NCBI GenBank assembly: GCA_017546605.1
Contig: JAFYSH010000024.1
Coordinates: forward strand, 53,137 to 117,136
DNA length: 64,000 bases
Reading direction: 5' to 3'
Source of the DNA: Bacteroidales bacterium
GTDB lineage: Bacteria > Bacteroidota > Bacteroidia > Bacteroidales > UBA932
Shown here: one piece after another, positions 36,801-46,034 of the stretch
How positions within the stretch are numbered: the first letter of the stretch is position 1
Layout: the number at the start of each line of letters is the position of its first letter
Translations under genes and position numbers: made by a program
Notes under the pieces: generated by a model
What the model saw: the letters and a program-made list of their open reading frames with translations, nothing else
The model's database searches: none
What the model was told of the DNA's origin: nothing

Positions 36801-37123
36801 GAGTGATAAGTAACCCGATTGAGACGACCGCCACTGACAGGAATCGTATAAATATCAAAACCGCCATTACGGTCCGAAGCAAATGCCAAGGTCTTTCCAT
36901 CATGTGACCACACCGGCTGACTTTCATAAGATGCAGAGGTTGTCAACTGACGGGCAGTTCCTCCTTGTACCGGAACAACATAGATATCTCCTTGGTAAGC
37001 GAATGCAATCTGTGTTCCATCGGGAGAAATCGTGTTGTAGCGCAGCCACAAAGGTGCGGATTCTGCCGACAGGGTAAAAGCCGTAGCCACCCAAGCAACA
37101 AGTGCCAATAAATTTTTCTTCAT
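33842..37123 (-). CDS. Tricorn-like S41 protease with WD40-like propellers
   Basis: A 1093-aa secreted protease. The start at 37123 gives the signal peptide MKKNLLALVAWVATAFTLSA; an upstream in-frame ATG would overlap secA. The N-terminal half carries PD40 propeller blades (ISPDGTQIAFAYQGDIYVVP, PVWSHDGKTLAFASDR, ISPDGKTLIYASERTG). A Lys/Glu/Asp-rich linker lies near 35,300-35,420. The C-terminal half has a PDZ-like part and an S41 core: NVSHTGSG (tricorn Ser-His pair), DTRNNGGGRLHED, ANYSNAHGT with the nucleophile region, and LEPDYKV supplying the Glu. It presumably degrades peptides in the periplasm. It follows secA by 23 bases. Confidence 0.88.
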   Translation of the reverse strand: MKKNLLALVAWVATAFTLSAESAPLWLRYNTISPDGTQIAFAYQGDIYVVPVQGGTARQLTTSASYESQPVWSHDGKTLAFASDRNGGFDIYTIPVSGGRLNRVTYHSTSEAPLAFSADDTQLYFSAAIQDPASSILFPTSWMTELYAIPVDGGRPTQVAATPVRNMSLAADGKSYLYENCTGSENTWRKHHTSSVARNIWYYDAATNMHRQLTTNVGEDRNPIFVAPGQMVFLSERDGGTFNIYQASLSDPENVTALTKFKKHPIRFLSAAENGTLCFGYHGEIYTLDPGKKAQKVKIQIVKEEEDNRTSNFAVRGASEFAVSKDGKDMAIISRGEVFAFTDKHGTTRQITFTPAAEAGLTISPDGKTLIYASERTGIWNLYKATMPREEDLHFAYATSIQEEPLFKDNKVERTNPSFSPDGKEVAFIEDRTFLKVLNLESGKVRQITDGSQHYTRQEYGFTYQWSPDGNWFALEIITNQRDPYADIAIVSAKDGGTCYNVTNSGYIDQAPRWVMDGNALIYISNRHGMRSHASWGSQNDVYIAFMNQETMDKFLMSKEEYDRYQEVKKFREKKAKEAEEKDKKEDKKGDKKADTKAEKKEDKKPVQMDLAKLDQRIVRLTPMSSDLTDAVLSNDGEALYFLTKFEGGRDLWKMDVRERRVSTLKKGSGGSGLMMMPDGKSLLLLGSRLSKVELPSGKSTPIEYSAVMELDAAGEREYMFHHVFKQQKEKFYKKNYHGVDLAALEKDYQPFLPYIKNNYDFSEMLSEILGELNVSHTGSGYGGRGAQKSTPEFGLLFDWNYKGNGLKVDEVLDFGPFDNFQTKVKEGTIIETFNGEKILAGEDYFELINGKMGENNLIGCYNPSTGERWEEVTQLTSRSHQNELLYQRWIRTMEHLVDSLSGGRLGYVHIRSMGDGSYRDVYADILGKYNLREGIVIDTRNNGGGRLHEDIEILFSGTKYLEQVIQGRVACEMPSRRYNKPSVMVVCEANYSNAHGTPWVYQTMGLGKVVGMPVPGTMTSVNWETLQDPSMYFGIPVVGYRTKEGKYLENLQLEPDYKVRNEYEKAMKGQDQQIEKAVQVLLEEVKNDKTRW

Positions 37124-37146
37124 AAATCTTGGATTTGAGTTTATCG

Positions 37147-40100
37147 CTATTCTTCTTTTCCGTGGCAATGTTTGTATTTCTTACCGGATCCACAAGGACA
37201 AGGATCATTTCGTCCAACCCGTTTTTCCACATGAACCGGAGCATTGCTCTTCGGCTCTCCGCCATTGGTTACCAAGTCTGTACGAGACGTTTGTATCCGA
37301 CTCATATCTGTACGTTGGCGAGGTTTGTCAGTCAACGTCGAAGATACGGAGGTGTTATCCTGCGGTCCTCCCGGTTGATTCGGGTTGCGGAGCGGAATGT
37401 GCGCACGCATCAAGAAGGCCAAAACTTCGCGGCTGATCTTTTCGATCACCGATTTGAAGAGGTTGAAACTTTCAAACTTATAAATCAACAGCGGGTCTTT
37501 TTGTTCGTAGGTGGCATTTTGAACCGATTGTTTCAAATCGTCCATTTCGCGCAAGTGTTCTTTCCACTGCTCATCGATCATGATCAAGGTAATGGTCTTG
37601 GCAACGGCACGCACCAATTCACGGCCTTCAGTTTCATAGGCTTTTTTCAAGTTCACCAGTACTTGCATCATCTTGTGTCCATCTCCAATCGGAACGGCCA
37701 CATTCTCATAGATGGCAGCTTGTTTTTCGTAAATGTTCTTGATAACCGGCCAAGCCTGACGCACCATCACTTCCATACGGCGGCCATACTCTTCTTTGAC
37801 GCGTTCTTGCAGGCGATCGGAAATTTGGCCCGGTTTTGCATCTTTGTAGAACGTTTCATCAAAGCCCGGATCAATGGAAAGTCCCTTCATTACCTCCAAT
37901 GAGAAACTTTCATAATCAAGACTTTCTGTCAACTCACTCATTACTTCACAGTAGTCTCCGATCATGTTCATCACATCGATATCGATCCGTTCTCCATACA
38001 ATGCATTCCGACGACGGGTATAAATAACTTCCCGTTGGGAGTTCATCACATCGTCGTATTCCAACAAACGCTTACGGATTCCGAAGTTATTTTCTTCCAC
38101 CTTGCGTTGCGCACGTTCGATGGTTCCGTTGAGCATTTTGTGTTCCAACATCTCTCCTTCGGTCATCCCCATTCGATCCACCAAGGCAGCCATCCGTTCG
38201 GTGCCAAACAAACGCATCAAGTCGTCTTCAAAGGAAACATAGAAAACAGAAGATCCCGGATCACCCTGACGTCCGGCACGACCCCGCAACTGACGGTCCA
38301 CACGACGGCTATCGTGACGTTCGGTACCGATGATGGCCAAACCGCCCGCCTCACGAACTCCCGCGCCCAACTTGATGTCAGTACCACGACCGGCCATGTT
38401 GGTTGCGATGGTAACAGCTCCCGCTTGACCCGCATCCGCCACAATCTCAGCCTCACGGGCGTGTTGTTTCGCATTCAATACATTGTGTTTGATACCGCGC
38501 ATCTTCAACATCCGGCTCAAGAGTTCGGAGATTTCCACCGAAGTCGTACCCACCAAAACCGGACGTCCTGCGCTTGTCAGATCCACAATTTCCTGAATCA
38601 CAGCATTGTATTTTTCTTTCTTGGTCTTATAGACCCGGTCATTCATATCGATCCGTTGAATCGGCTTGTTGGTCGGGATGGTCACCACATCCAACTTGTA
38701 AATAGACCAGAATTCACCGGCTTCGGTTTCTGCCGTACCGGTCATACCCGCCAACTTGTGGTACATCCGGAAGTAGTTTTGCAAGGTAATGGTCGCGAAT
38801 GTTTGTGTAGCAGCCTCTACTTTCACATTTTCTTTCGCCTCAATCGCCTGGTGCAAACCATCGGAATAACGGCGGCCTTCCAGAATACGGCCAGTCTGCT
38901 CATCCACGATCTTGATCTTATTGTCCATCACCACGTATTCGACATCCCGCTCAAACATTGCATAAGCTTTCAGCAACTGGTTGACGGTGTGTACACGTTC
39001 TGATTTCAAGGCATAGTCGGCCAACAAAGCATCTTTTTGCGCTTGTTTTTCTTCTTGGGTAAGTTCCTGTTTCTCCAGTTCTGAAATGTCACTTCCGATG
39101 TCCGGCAACACAAAGAATTTGGCATCAGACACCAAGGATGCGATCAAATCATGACCTTTATCCGTCATTTCCACCGTCTTGCTCTTTTCATCAATGATGA
39201 AGAAAAGATCATCGGTAATCAAGTGCATGTGCTTGTTGTTCTCCTGCATGAAGAAGTTCTCCGTCTTCATCAGAATCGGCTTGATGCCCGGCTCAGACAA
39301 GTACTTGATCAACGGATTGTATTTCGGAAGCCCTTTGTGCGCGCGGAGCAAGAGTTTTCCACCTTCTTCGGCGTTGTTTTCGCTGATGAGTTTCTTAGCA
39401 TCCGCCAACAATTTGGTTACCAGTTGTTTTTGAGCACTGTAAATCCGTTCCACAAACGGTTTGTATTCCGCAAACTGTTGGTCATCACCTTTCGGAACGG
39501 GACCAGAAATGATCAAAGGAGTCCGAGCATCGTCAATCAACACGGAGTCCACCTCATCGACAATGGCATAATGATGTTTGCGCTGAACCAAGTCCCGCAT
39601 ATCGATGGCCATGTTGTCCCGCAAGTAGTCAAAACCGAATTCGTTGTTGGTACCGAAGGTAATGTCTGCACGGTAAGCTTTTCTACGGGCTTCTGAGTTC
39701 GGTTGGTGTTTGTCAATACAATCAACACGCAATCCGTGGAACTCATACAAGGGGCCCATCCATTCGGAGTCCCGTTTGGAGAGGTAATCGTTGACCGTCA
39801 CCACGTGAACGCCCTTACCAGCCAAGGCATTCAAGAAAACCGGCAAGGTTGCAACCAAGGTTTTACCTTCCCCGGTGGCCATTTCTGAGATTTTACCTTG
39901 GTGCAAAACAATCCCCCCGATCAACTGCACATCGTAGTGCACCATGTCCCAAACGATCGGGTTTCCTCCTGCCAACCAAGTGTTCTTCCACACCGCTTCG
40001 TTTCCTTCGATGCTTACATAATCGTGTTTGGCACTAAATTCACCATCCATTTCCGTAGCCGCCACACGGATTTCTGCATTTTCCTTGAAGCGGCGCGCAG

Positions 40101-40458
40101 TAGATTTCATAATTGCAAAAGCATCCGGCAACACCTCATTGAGCACCTCTTCAATGGTTTCATCAATTCGTTTCAGCAACTTGTCCACCTCATTTCCAAG
40201 TGCTTCCTTCTTATCCACCGGAATGTTCACGTCTTCCAATTGCAGACGCAAAGCAGCCACTTGGTCCTCATCGGCTTGTGTCCGCTGACGGATTTTCGTC
40301 CGAATATCTTGAGAAGCCTGACGCAATTCATTATCACTCAGTTTGTCAATCCGATTATATGCGGCCAACGTCTTCTCCAAAATCGGAGCAATCGCCTTCA
40401 TATCACGATCCGCCTTTGAACCGAATAACTTTTTTAAAATACCTGTTATACCAGCCAT
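37147..40458 (-). CDS. secA: Protein translocase subunit SecA
   Basis: A 1103-aa ATPase motor of the Sec pathway. The first nucleotide-binding domain has [14 protein letters not shown] and [16 protein letters not shown], and [15 protein letters not shown] is the SecA signature. The second motor half has [13 protein letters not shown] and [16 protein letters not shown]. The C-terminal zinc-binding SEC-C tail is [16 protein letters not shown]. The extra length over E. coli SecA, partly an insertion in the first motor region, is normal for Bacteroidota. Confidence 0.97.
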   Translation of the reverse strand: MAGITGILKKLFGSKADRDMKAIAPILEKTLAAYNRIDKLSDNELRQASQDIRTKIRQRTQADEDQVAALRLQLEDVNIPVDKKEALGNEVDKLLKRIDETIEEVLNEVLPDAFAIMKSTARRFKENAEIRVAATEMDGEFSAKHDYVSIEGNEAVWKNTWLAGGNPIVWDMVHYDVQLIGGIVLHQGKISEMATGEGKTLVATLPVFLNALAGKGVHVVTVNDYLSKRDSEWMGPLYEFHGLRVDCIDKHQPNSEARRKAYRADITFGTNNEFGFDYLRDNMAIDMRDLVQRKHHYAIVDEVDSVLIDDARTPLIISGPVPKGDDQQFAEYKPFVERIYSAQKQLVTKLLADAKKLISENNAEEGGKLLLRAHKGLPKYNPLIKYLSEPGIKPILMKTENFFMQENNKHMHLITDDLFFIIDEKSKTVEMTDKGHDLIASLVSDAKFFVLPDIGSDISELEKQELTQEEKQAQKDALLADYALKSERVHTVNQLLKAYAMFERDVEYVVMDNKIKIVDEQTGRILEGRRYSDGLHQAIEAKENVKVEAATQTFATITLQNYFRMYHKLAGMTGTAETEAGEFWSIYKLDVVTIPTNKPIQRIDMNDRVYKTKKEKYNAVIQEIVDLTSAGRPVLVGTTSVEISELLSRMLKMRGIKHNVLNAKQHAREAEIVADAGQAGAVTIATNMAGRGTDIKLGAGVREAGGLAIIGTERHDSRRVDRQLRGRAGRQGDPGSSVFYVSFEDDLMRLFGTERMAALVDRMGMTEGEMLEHKMLNGTIERAQRKVEENNFGIRKRLLEYDDVMNSQREVIYTRRRNALYGERIDIDVMNMIGDYCEVMSELTESLDYESFSLEVMKGLSIDPGFDETFYKDAKPGQISDRLQERVKEEYGRRMEVMVRQAWPVIKNIYEKQAAIYENVAVPIGDGHKMMQVLVNLKKAYETEGRELVRAVAKTITLIMIDEQWKEHLREMDDLKQSVQNATYEQKDPLLIYKFESFNLFKSVIEKISREVLAFLMRAHIPLRNPNQPGGPQDNTSVSSTLTDKPRQRTDMSRIQTSRTDLVTNGGEPKSNAPVHVEKRVGRNDPCPCGSGKKYKHCHGKEE

Positions 40459-40517
40459 TTGCTTGTTTGATTATTTGTTTTGTTAATTATTTCATTCCTT
40501 TGCATAAAAATAATCCG

Positions 40518-40525
40518 CAAATATA
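40518..40525 (-). promoter_or_regulatory. secA -7 box
   Basis: Minus-strand TATATTTG, matching TAnnTTTG, about 60 bases before the secA ATG at 40458. The nearest TTTG (40550-40553) is 24 bases away, a long spacing. Confidence 0.4.
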
Positions 40526-40566
40526 AGAAATTTTGGCATTTTATTAGACCAAACAACCGACAGAAT

Positions 40567-41346
40567 ATGAAGAGAACATTGACCTGGAGCGACGATGGCT
40601 CCCCTACTTTATACTGTGAAACCTTCGGCGAAACTTACCATTCGGATGCCGGAGCGGTCGAAGAGTCCCTACATGTTTTTCTGCGGGCAGGACTGGAACA
40701 CCGATTGTCCACCCTAATAAAGCCGGATACAACAAACAAGCGTTCCCTTCACTTGGTCGAATACGGATTTGGAACGGGGCTCAATGTACTGTTAACACTG
40801 GAACAGCACCAACAATGGCGCCAACAAGGTGTAGCTTCTCCGGACATTTATTTTAGAACGCTTGAAAAATTTCCCCTTACGGCCGACGAATACAACTGCC
40901 TGCGTTTTCCTCAGTCAGCGCTACTGACCGATCCAGAAATGCTCTTAAAGCTACACCAAGCCCCCTGGGAGCAGCCGGTCGAAATCGTACCGGGATTTTT
41001 CCTACTGAAACAACGACTGGATTTCACTCAGGCAACGGCAACCGATCTGACAACCAGCCCAAGTTCAACATCCCATCCGGCCATCCAAGGATTCTGCCAA
41101 CCGCTTGATCTGATCTATTTTGACGCATTCTCACCCGGAAGCCAACCCGAATTATGGGAATTCCCCATCTTTCAAACACTTGCAAAAGCCAGTACAACGG
41201 GGTGCGTATTGGTCACTTATTCTGCCCGAGGATCCGTCAAACAAGCACTTCGGGATGCCGGTTTTACCGTTAAGCGCTTACCCGGATATGGCCGAAAACG
41301 ACACATGCTTCGGGCAACATTTCTTCCTTTGGAAAATTATCTGTAA
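40567..41346 (+). CDS. mnmD: tRNA mnm5s2U34 biosynthesis methyltransferase MnmD
   Basis: A 259-aa SAM-dependent methyltransferase that finishes the 5-methylaminomethyl side chain on wobble U34, corresponding to the N-terminal half of MnmC without the FAD oxidase half. SAM-binding motif VEYGFGTGLNVLL, catalytic-domain motif LIYFDAFSPGSQPELWE and C-terminal YSARGSVKQALRDAGF, then PGYGRKRHMLRA. The start at 40567 (MKRTLTWSDDGSPT) matches the family; upstream codons from 40480 belong to the secA promoter region. Confidence 0.9.
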   Translation: MKRTLTWSDDGSPTLYCETFGETYHSDAGAVEESLHVFLRAGLEHRLSTLIKPDTTNKRSLHLVEYGFGTGLNVLLTLEQHQQWRQQGVASPDIYFRTLEKFPLTADEYNCLRFPQSALLTDPEMLLKLHQAPWEQPVEIVPGFFLLKQRLDFTQATATDLTTSPSSTSHPAIQGFCQPLDLIYFDAFSPGSQPELWEFPIFQTLAKASTTGCVLVTYSARGSVKQALRDAGFTVKRLPGYGRKRHMLRATFLPLENYL

Positions 41347-41357
41347 ATTTGCTCATT

Positions 41358-42281
41358 ATGAGTGTTCCGACCGATAAAAAATTCCTTCTTGGCATATCAT
41401 TGGCGGCCATATCCTCGTTGACCTTTGGATTGGCCCCCTACTTTTCGATCATCCTGATGAACGAAGGGCTACCGGCCATTGAAGTACTGGCTTATCGGTG
41501 GGGTGTGGGAACATCCGTGCTGGTTGTATTTGGCCTGTTGGCTGGAAACTCCTTTTTTCTTCCCCGCAAAGCCATCCTTCCCATCCTTTTTGTTTCCATT
41601 TTCCGGGCTCTAACCTCCATCACCCTGCTCTTGTCGTTTCAGAACATTACGAGTGGCGCCTCTTCTACCATTCATTTTATGTATCCGTTGATTGTTGCCG
41701 CCATTATGATGCTGTTCTTTCACGAAAAAAAATCCTGGATCAAGATTGGAGCCATCTTATTTTCGATCCTCGGTGCCATCCTTCTTTCTTCCGGTGGCAT
41801 CCGTCTGGAAGGCGGGAACTTGATGCGGGGTATGATCTATTCCGTGCTTTCCGTAATTACTTATGCCATCTATATTTTAGGACTTCGCCACAAACGTCTG
41901 GAAGAAGTCGAATCCACTCCATTAACCTGTTACGTAATGGGGTTTGCTTCCATTAGTTTCATCATTACCGGACAATTTACCGGTGGCATCGAATGGATTC
42001 CATTCCGAGAACATTATCTATGGTGGCACATCCTCGGTATCGCAATTCCAGCAACGGCCATTTCCAATTTCACCCTCATTAAATCCGTTAAACTGGTTGG
42101 GCCGACGATGAGTTCCATTTTGGGAATTCTTGAACCCATTACCGCAGTGCTCATCGGCATCTGGCTCTTTGCCGAACCTTTCACCTTCAAGACTGCAATC
42201 GGACTGCTCATCATCATGTTAGCAGCCTGCATCGTCATCCTTAACCACCGAATCGAACGACGCCTACAACAAATCGCATAA
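41358..42281 (+). CDS. EamA/DMT-family transporter
   Basis: A 307-aa inner-membrane protein with ten predicted helices in two EamA repeats: the first includes FGLAPYFSIILMNEGLPAIE and SSTIHFMYPLIVAAIMMLFF, and the second VGPTMSSILGILEPITAVL followed by GLLIIMLAACIVILN. It probably exports metabolites such as amino acids or purines; the substrate is not predictable. The start is the ATG at 41358; an in-frame TTG three codons earlier is unlikely. It lies 11 bases after mnmD and overlaps the convergent sirtuin gene by 18 bases. Confidence 0.85.
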   Translation: MSVPTDKKFLLGISLAAISSLTFGLAPYFSIILMNEGLPAIEVLAYRWGVGTSVLVVFGLLAGNSFFLPRKAILPILFVSIFRALTSITLLLSFQNITSGASSTIHFMYPLIVAAIMMLFFHEKKSWIKIGAILFSILGAILLSSGGIRLEGGNLMRGMIYSVLSVITYAIYILGLRHKRLEEVESTPLTCYVMGFASISFIITGQFTGGIEWIPFREHYLWWHILGIAIPATAISNFTLIKSVKLVGPTMSSILGILEPITAVLIGIWLFAEPFTFKTAIGLLIIMLAACIVILNHRIERRLQQIA

Positions 42282-42953
42282 TTCCTGCATACCCGCCTCG
42301 GCCCCCTTGCCGATGATCTGAATGGGCCGCGATGTGCGAATTTGATCCGGATGAGGATCGATCAAATATATTTCCGCATTCCGTGGAGCATAATACAACA
42401 ATCCGGCTGCTGGATAGACATTCAAAGAAGTTCCGACAATGACTAATATATCCGTCTGTGCAATCACCGCAGCCGCCGGCTCGATCTGGGGAACCGCCTC
42501 TCCAAACCAAACAATGTGCGGCCGCAACTGGCTACCATCTCCAGCCTTGTCTCCCAGGTGTATTTGATGATCTGCAGATACCCGTTCAATGTAACGGTCG
42601 TCATTCGGGTTCCGACTGGAACAAACCTTTAACAGTTCCCCGTGCAAGTGGATGATATTGGACGACCCTGCCCGTTCGTGCAGGTCATCCACATTTTGCG
42701 TCACCACTACCACTTCGTATTTCTGCTCCAGTGCTGCTACCAAACGATGGGCCTGATTGGGCTCCACAGTCAACAATTGACGCCGACGCGCATTGTAAAA
42801 ATCCAACACCAAGGCAGGATTCTTACGATAACCATCAATGGAGGCAACCTCCTCTACCGGATATTGCTCCCACAAACCATCGGAATCCCGAAAAGTGCGA
42901 ATGCCGCTCTCTGCACTGATACCAGCTCCTGTCAAGAAAGTGATTCTTTTCAT
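42264..42953 (-). CDS. cobB: Sirtuin NAD-dependent deacylase lacking the zinc-binding cysteines
   Basis: A 229-aa Sir2-family protein. The NAD-binding motifs are intact: TGAGISAESGIRTFR, TQNVDDLHERAG, catalytic His in HLHGE, VGTSLNVYPAA. The small zinc domain differs: between HLHGE and VWFGE there is a single Cys (KVCSSRNPND) instead of the four ligands of most sirtuins, so it should not bind zinc in the usual way. It likely removes acyl groups from Lys. The start at 42953 (MKRITFLTGAG) sits directly after a -7 box; an upstream in-frame start at 43049 lies across the promoter region. Confidence 0.88.
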   Translation of the reverse strand: MKRITFLTGAGISAESGIRTFRDSDGLWEQYPVEEVASIDGYRKNPALVLDFYNARRRQLLTVEPNQAHRLVAALEQKYEVVVVTQNVDDLHERAGSSNIIHLHGELLKVCSSRNPNDDRYIERVSADHQIHLGDKAGDGSQLRPHIVWFGEAVPQIEPAAAVIAQTDILVIVGTSLNVYPAAGLLYYAPRNAEIYLIDPHPDQIRTSRPIQIIGKGAEAGMQELCDLL

Positions 42954-42958
42954 ATTCA

Positions 42959-42966
42959 CAAAGATA
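42959..42966 (-). promoter_or_regulatory. cobB -7 box abutting the start codon
   Basis: Minus-strand TATCTTTG, matching TAnnTTTG, with only 5 bases between it and the ATG at 42953. A possible TTG (42984-42986) is 17 bases away. The mRNA may be leaderless. Confidence 0.5.
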
Positions 42967-42995
42967 CTCTTTTCCCACACAAACAACATATAAAA

Positions 42996-43026
42996 TTGGG
43001 ACTTGAAAGAGTATTTTCTATTTTTG
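42996..43026 (+). promoter_or_regulatory. Promoter of the Dcp-like peptidase gene
   Basis: TTG (42996-42998), 20 bases, TATTTTTG (43019-43026): good consensus match. It predicts a leader of about 45 bases before the ATG at 43078. Divergent from the cobB promoter. Confidence 0.6.
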
Positions 43027-43077
43027 GCGCCCAAATGAAATAACAACACTAATTATTTATACAAACCCGTAAAACTT

Positions 43078-45168
43078 ATGATTAAAAAATCAGTACTGGC
43101 AGGCGCCCTGCTTGCCGTAGTTTGTAGTTGCACTATGAAAAATCCCTTGCTGGTTGAATCAACTGCTCCCTACGGAGCTCCGATGTTCGACAAGATCAAA
43201 ACCGAACATTATCTCCCGGCATTCGAGCAGGCCATCGCTGATGGAAAAGCCGAAATTGATGCCATTGTAGCCAAACCCGAAGCACCCACCTTTGAAAACA
43301 CCATCGAAGCGATGGAATATGCGGGTGGCACCTTGAACCGAGTAGCTGGCATCTTCTACAACTTGATGGAAGCCAATACCAACGAGCAAATGCAAGCTGT
43401 AGCGGAACAAATTGCCCCGATGCTGACCGACTACTCAATGTATGTATCCTTGAATGCACCTTTGTTTGAGCGCGTAAAAGTGGTTTATGAGCAAAAGGAA
43501 AACTTGAACCTGGATATTGATCAAATCAAACTTTTGGAAGACTCTTACAAAAGTTTCGTTCGCAATGGCGCCAACCTCAACGAAGCAGACCAAGCACTGT
43601 ATCGCCAATATTCCGAAGAACTTTCCTTGTTGACCTTGCAATTCGGCAAGAATGTATTGGCTGCCAACAATGCGTATGAATTACACATTACCCAAGAAGA
43701 AGACTTGGCCGGCCTTCCGGAGTATGTCAAAGAAATGGGTGCTGCAACTGCTGCAGAACGTACCAAAACCGGCTGGGTATATACCTTGGACATCCCGAGC
43801 TATGCACCGTTTATGAAAAACAGCCAAGTTCGCGACTTGCGCAAACAAATGTACATGGCCTACAACACCCGTGCTGTCGGAGGCGAGTTTGACAACACCG
43901 AAGTCGTTCGCAAAATTGCGGATTTGCGTATCAAAATCGCAAACATCCTCGGCTACCAAACCTACGCGGACTACGCATTGGAAGAACGTATGGCTAACGA
44001 CAAAGACTTGGTGATTGACTTTTTGAACAACCTCATGGATCAAACCTTGGCTTATGCCAAAAAGGATGTCCAAGCTGTTTACAACTATGCCAAGAAAAAT
44101 GGTTTTGAAGACAAACAACTGATGCCTTGGGATTTCAACTACTGGTCTGAACGTTACCAAGAAGCTGAATACTCATTGAATGCCGAAGAATTGAAACCGT
44201 ACTTCCAACTGGAAAGTTGCATTGACGCTGTATTCGGTCTGGCTACCCGTTTGTACGGTATCCAATTTGCCGAAGTAAACAACGTACCGGTATATCATCC
44301 TGAAGTAAAAGTGTACGATGTTACCGACACTGACGGACGCCACTTGGCGCTGCTTTATGCAGACTTCTTCCCGCGTGCAAGCAAACGTGGTGGTGCATGG
44401 ATGACTTCTTTCCGCGAAGAATACCAAAAAGATGGCGTTGAATACCGTCCCTTCATCAACATGGTCTGCAACTTCACCAAGCCGACAGCAGATGCTCCCT
44501 CATTGATTACACACGACGAATTGGTAACCTTCCTGCACGAATTCGGCCACGTACTTCATGGCGTGTTTGCAGAAGGCCGTTACGGTTCCCTCACCGGCAC
44601 CAATGTTCCCCGCGACTTTGTTGAGCTCCCGTCTCAAATCATGGAAAACTGGGCGTTCGAACCGGAATTCTTGAATTCATTCGCTAAACACTACCAAACT
44701 GGAGAAACCATTCCGGCTGAATTGATTGAAAAAATCGTTGCCGCTAAAAACTACCTGGCAGCTTATGGCCAAGTTCGCCAATTGCACTATGGCATTATGG
44801 ATATGGCTTGGCACACACTCACCAGCCTGCCGTCTGTAAGCACCCTGGAATTTGAAAAACAAGCATTGGCTCCGACGGCTGTTATGCCGAGCGTTGCCGG
44901 AACTGCCAGCTCACCGTCCTTTGCCCACATTTTCCAAGGAGGCTACGCAGCTGGTTACTATTCTTACAAATGGGCTGAAGTTTTGGAAGCAGATGCATTC
45001 TCTCTCTTCCAAGAAAAAGGCATTTTCAACCAAGAGGTTGCTCAATCATTCCGTAAAAACATCTTGTCAGCTGGTGGTGCTCAAGATGCTTCCTTAATCT
45101 ACCGCAACTTCCGCGGACACGATCCGAAACCGGAAGCTTTGATGGAAAAATTGGGCTTGAAGAAATAA
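43078..45168 (+). CDS. dcp: M3-family metallopeptidase (peptidyl-dipeptidase Dcp-like) lipoprotein
   Basis: A 696-aa zinc peptidase. The M3 signature HEFGH lies at residues 487-491 within TFLHEFGHVLHG, and the third zinc ligand Glu is in LPSQIMENW. The long helical clamp typical of Dcp and oligopeptidase A precedes it, and the C-terminal FAHIFQGGYAAGYYSYKWAE is the conserved substrate region. Unlike E. coli Dcp it starts with a lipoprotein signal, MIKKSVLAGALLAVVCSC, so it is probably membrane-tethered outside the cytoplasm, cutting dipeptides off peptides for uptake. Monocistronic with promoter and terminator. Confidence 0.9.
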   Translation: MIKKSVLAGALLAVVCSCTMKNPLLVESTAPYGAPMFDKIKTEHYLPAFEQAIADGKAEIDAIVAKPEAPTFENTIEAMEYAGGTLNRVAGIFYNLMEANTNEQMQAVAEQIAPMLTDYSMYVSLNAPLFERVKVVYEQKENLNLDIDQIKLLEDSYKSFVRNGANLNEADQALYRQYSEELSLLTLQFGKNVLAANNAYELHITQEEDLAGLPEYVKEMGAATAAERTKTGWVYTLDIPSYAPFMKNSQVRDLRKQMYMAYNTRAVGGEFDNTEVVRKIADLRIKIANILGYQTYADYALEERMANDKDLVIDFLNNLMDQTLAYAKKDVQAVYNYAKKNGFEDKQLMPWDFNYWSERYQEAEYSLNAEELKPYFQLESCIDAVFGLATRLYGIQFAEVNNVPVYHPEVKVYDVTDTDGRHLALLYADFFPRASKRGGAWMTSFREEYQKDGVEYRPFINMVCNFTKPTADAPSLITHDELVTFLHEFGHVLHGVFAEGRYGSLTGTNVPRDFVELPSQIMENWAFEPEFLNSFAKHYQTGETIPAELIEKIVAAKNYLAAYGQVRQLHYGIMDMAWHTLTSLPSVSTLEFEKQALAPTAVMPSVAGTASSPSFAHIFQGGYAAGYYSYKWAEVLEADAFSLFQEKGIFNQEVAQSFRKNILSAGGAQDASLIYRNFRGHDPKPEALMEKLGLKK

Positions 45169-45197
45169 GTTTGAAATACGAATAGACCGTACCTTAT

Positions 45198-45236
45198 AAA
45201 AAACACACTCAGTCGTTAAAGATTGAGTGTGTTTTT
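45198..45236 (+). terminator. Intrinsic terminator of the Dcp-like gene
   Basis: 13-bp stem AAAAACACACTCA (45198-45210 plus flanking A) / TGAGTGTGTTTTT (45224-45236) with a loop of about 12 bases, then a T. The A run on the other side may also allow minus-strand termination of the facing SGNH hydrolase gene. Core ACACTC/GAGTGT is shared with the hairpin at 31926-31964. Confidence 0.8.
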
Positions 45237-45316
45237 TCATAATCCAACTGTCCGGCTTTAGATTAGAATCCCGAAAGGGTAAAAAAGAACAGACGGGTTA
45301 GCAAATTCAACCATAA

Positions 45317-46012
45317 TTACAACCTCATCAAAAATGATTGAATGATATTCTCCATAATTTGATAACCTGCCTCATTGGGATGACAGCGGTCATCGGAATG
45401 TTCGGGTCCCAATCCACCGAGCCCGTTGTCCAAGCGCGAATAATAATCCACATAGGCGATTCCTTCGGCCTCTGCCAATGCTTGAATAAGCAGATTGAGG
45501 GCTACAACATCCTGCGCCGGAGTCAAGTCTTTCCGCCACGAGAGGTAATCACACGGCAAGACAGAGCACAAGATGGGCTGAATTCCGTTTGCCCAAGCGA
45601 TGTCGCACATCGATTTGATGTTGCCTGCAATGTTTTCCAAAGCAATGGGACCACTATTTTCTGCAATGTCATTGATACCCGCTAAGATGACTACTGCTTG
45701 CGGTTGCAAATCCACCACATCGCGCTGGAAGCGGGCCAACATCTGGTAAGTCGTTTGTCCACTGATACCCCGAGCCGCATAACTGTTTTCTGTAAAAAAA
45801 GTCGGACGGTGTTTTGCCCACAGCTCAGTGATGGAATTTCCCATAAACACAACCTTGGGTGCAGCCGAGGAGTCAATTTCCATCGCTCTCAAAATCAAGC
45901 TATTCGCCTCGGCATATTTCTCGTACTTTGCCCAATCTTTTTTCGGAGTGGCTTGGGCCAACAAGCTCAAGCTGCTAACCAAAAAGAAGGTTAAAACAAA
46001 GGTTAAACGCAT
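45317..46012 (-). CDS. Secreted SGNH/GDSL-type hydrolase
   Basis: A 231-aa esterase-like protein with signal peptide MRLTFVLTFFLVSSLSLLAQ. The SGNH blocks are present: nucleophile Ser60 in VFMGNSITELW, oxyanion Gly in RGISGQTT, Asn114 in LAGINDIAE, and the Asp208/His211 pair in DDRCHPNEAGY. Such enzymes remove acyl groups from sugars, peptidoglycan or lipids; the substrate here is unknown. It follows the nitroreductase gene by 22 bases on the same strand, so they may share a transcript. Confidence 0.87.
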   Translation of the reverse strand: MRLTFVLTFFLVSSLSLLAQATPKKDWAKYEKYAEANSLILRAMEIDSSAAPKVVFMGNSITELWAKHRPTFFTENSYAARGISGQTTYQMLARFQRDVVDLQPQAVVILAGINDIAENSGPIALENIAGNIKSMCDIAWANGIQPILCSVLPCDYLSWRKDLTPAQDVVALNLLIQALAEAEGIAYVDYYSRLDNGLGGLGPEHSDDRCHPNEAGYQIMENIIQSFLMRL

Positions 46013-46034
46013 ATTTTTACCAAATCCAGATTAC

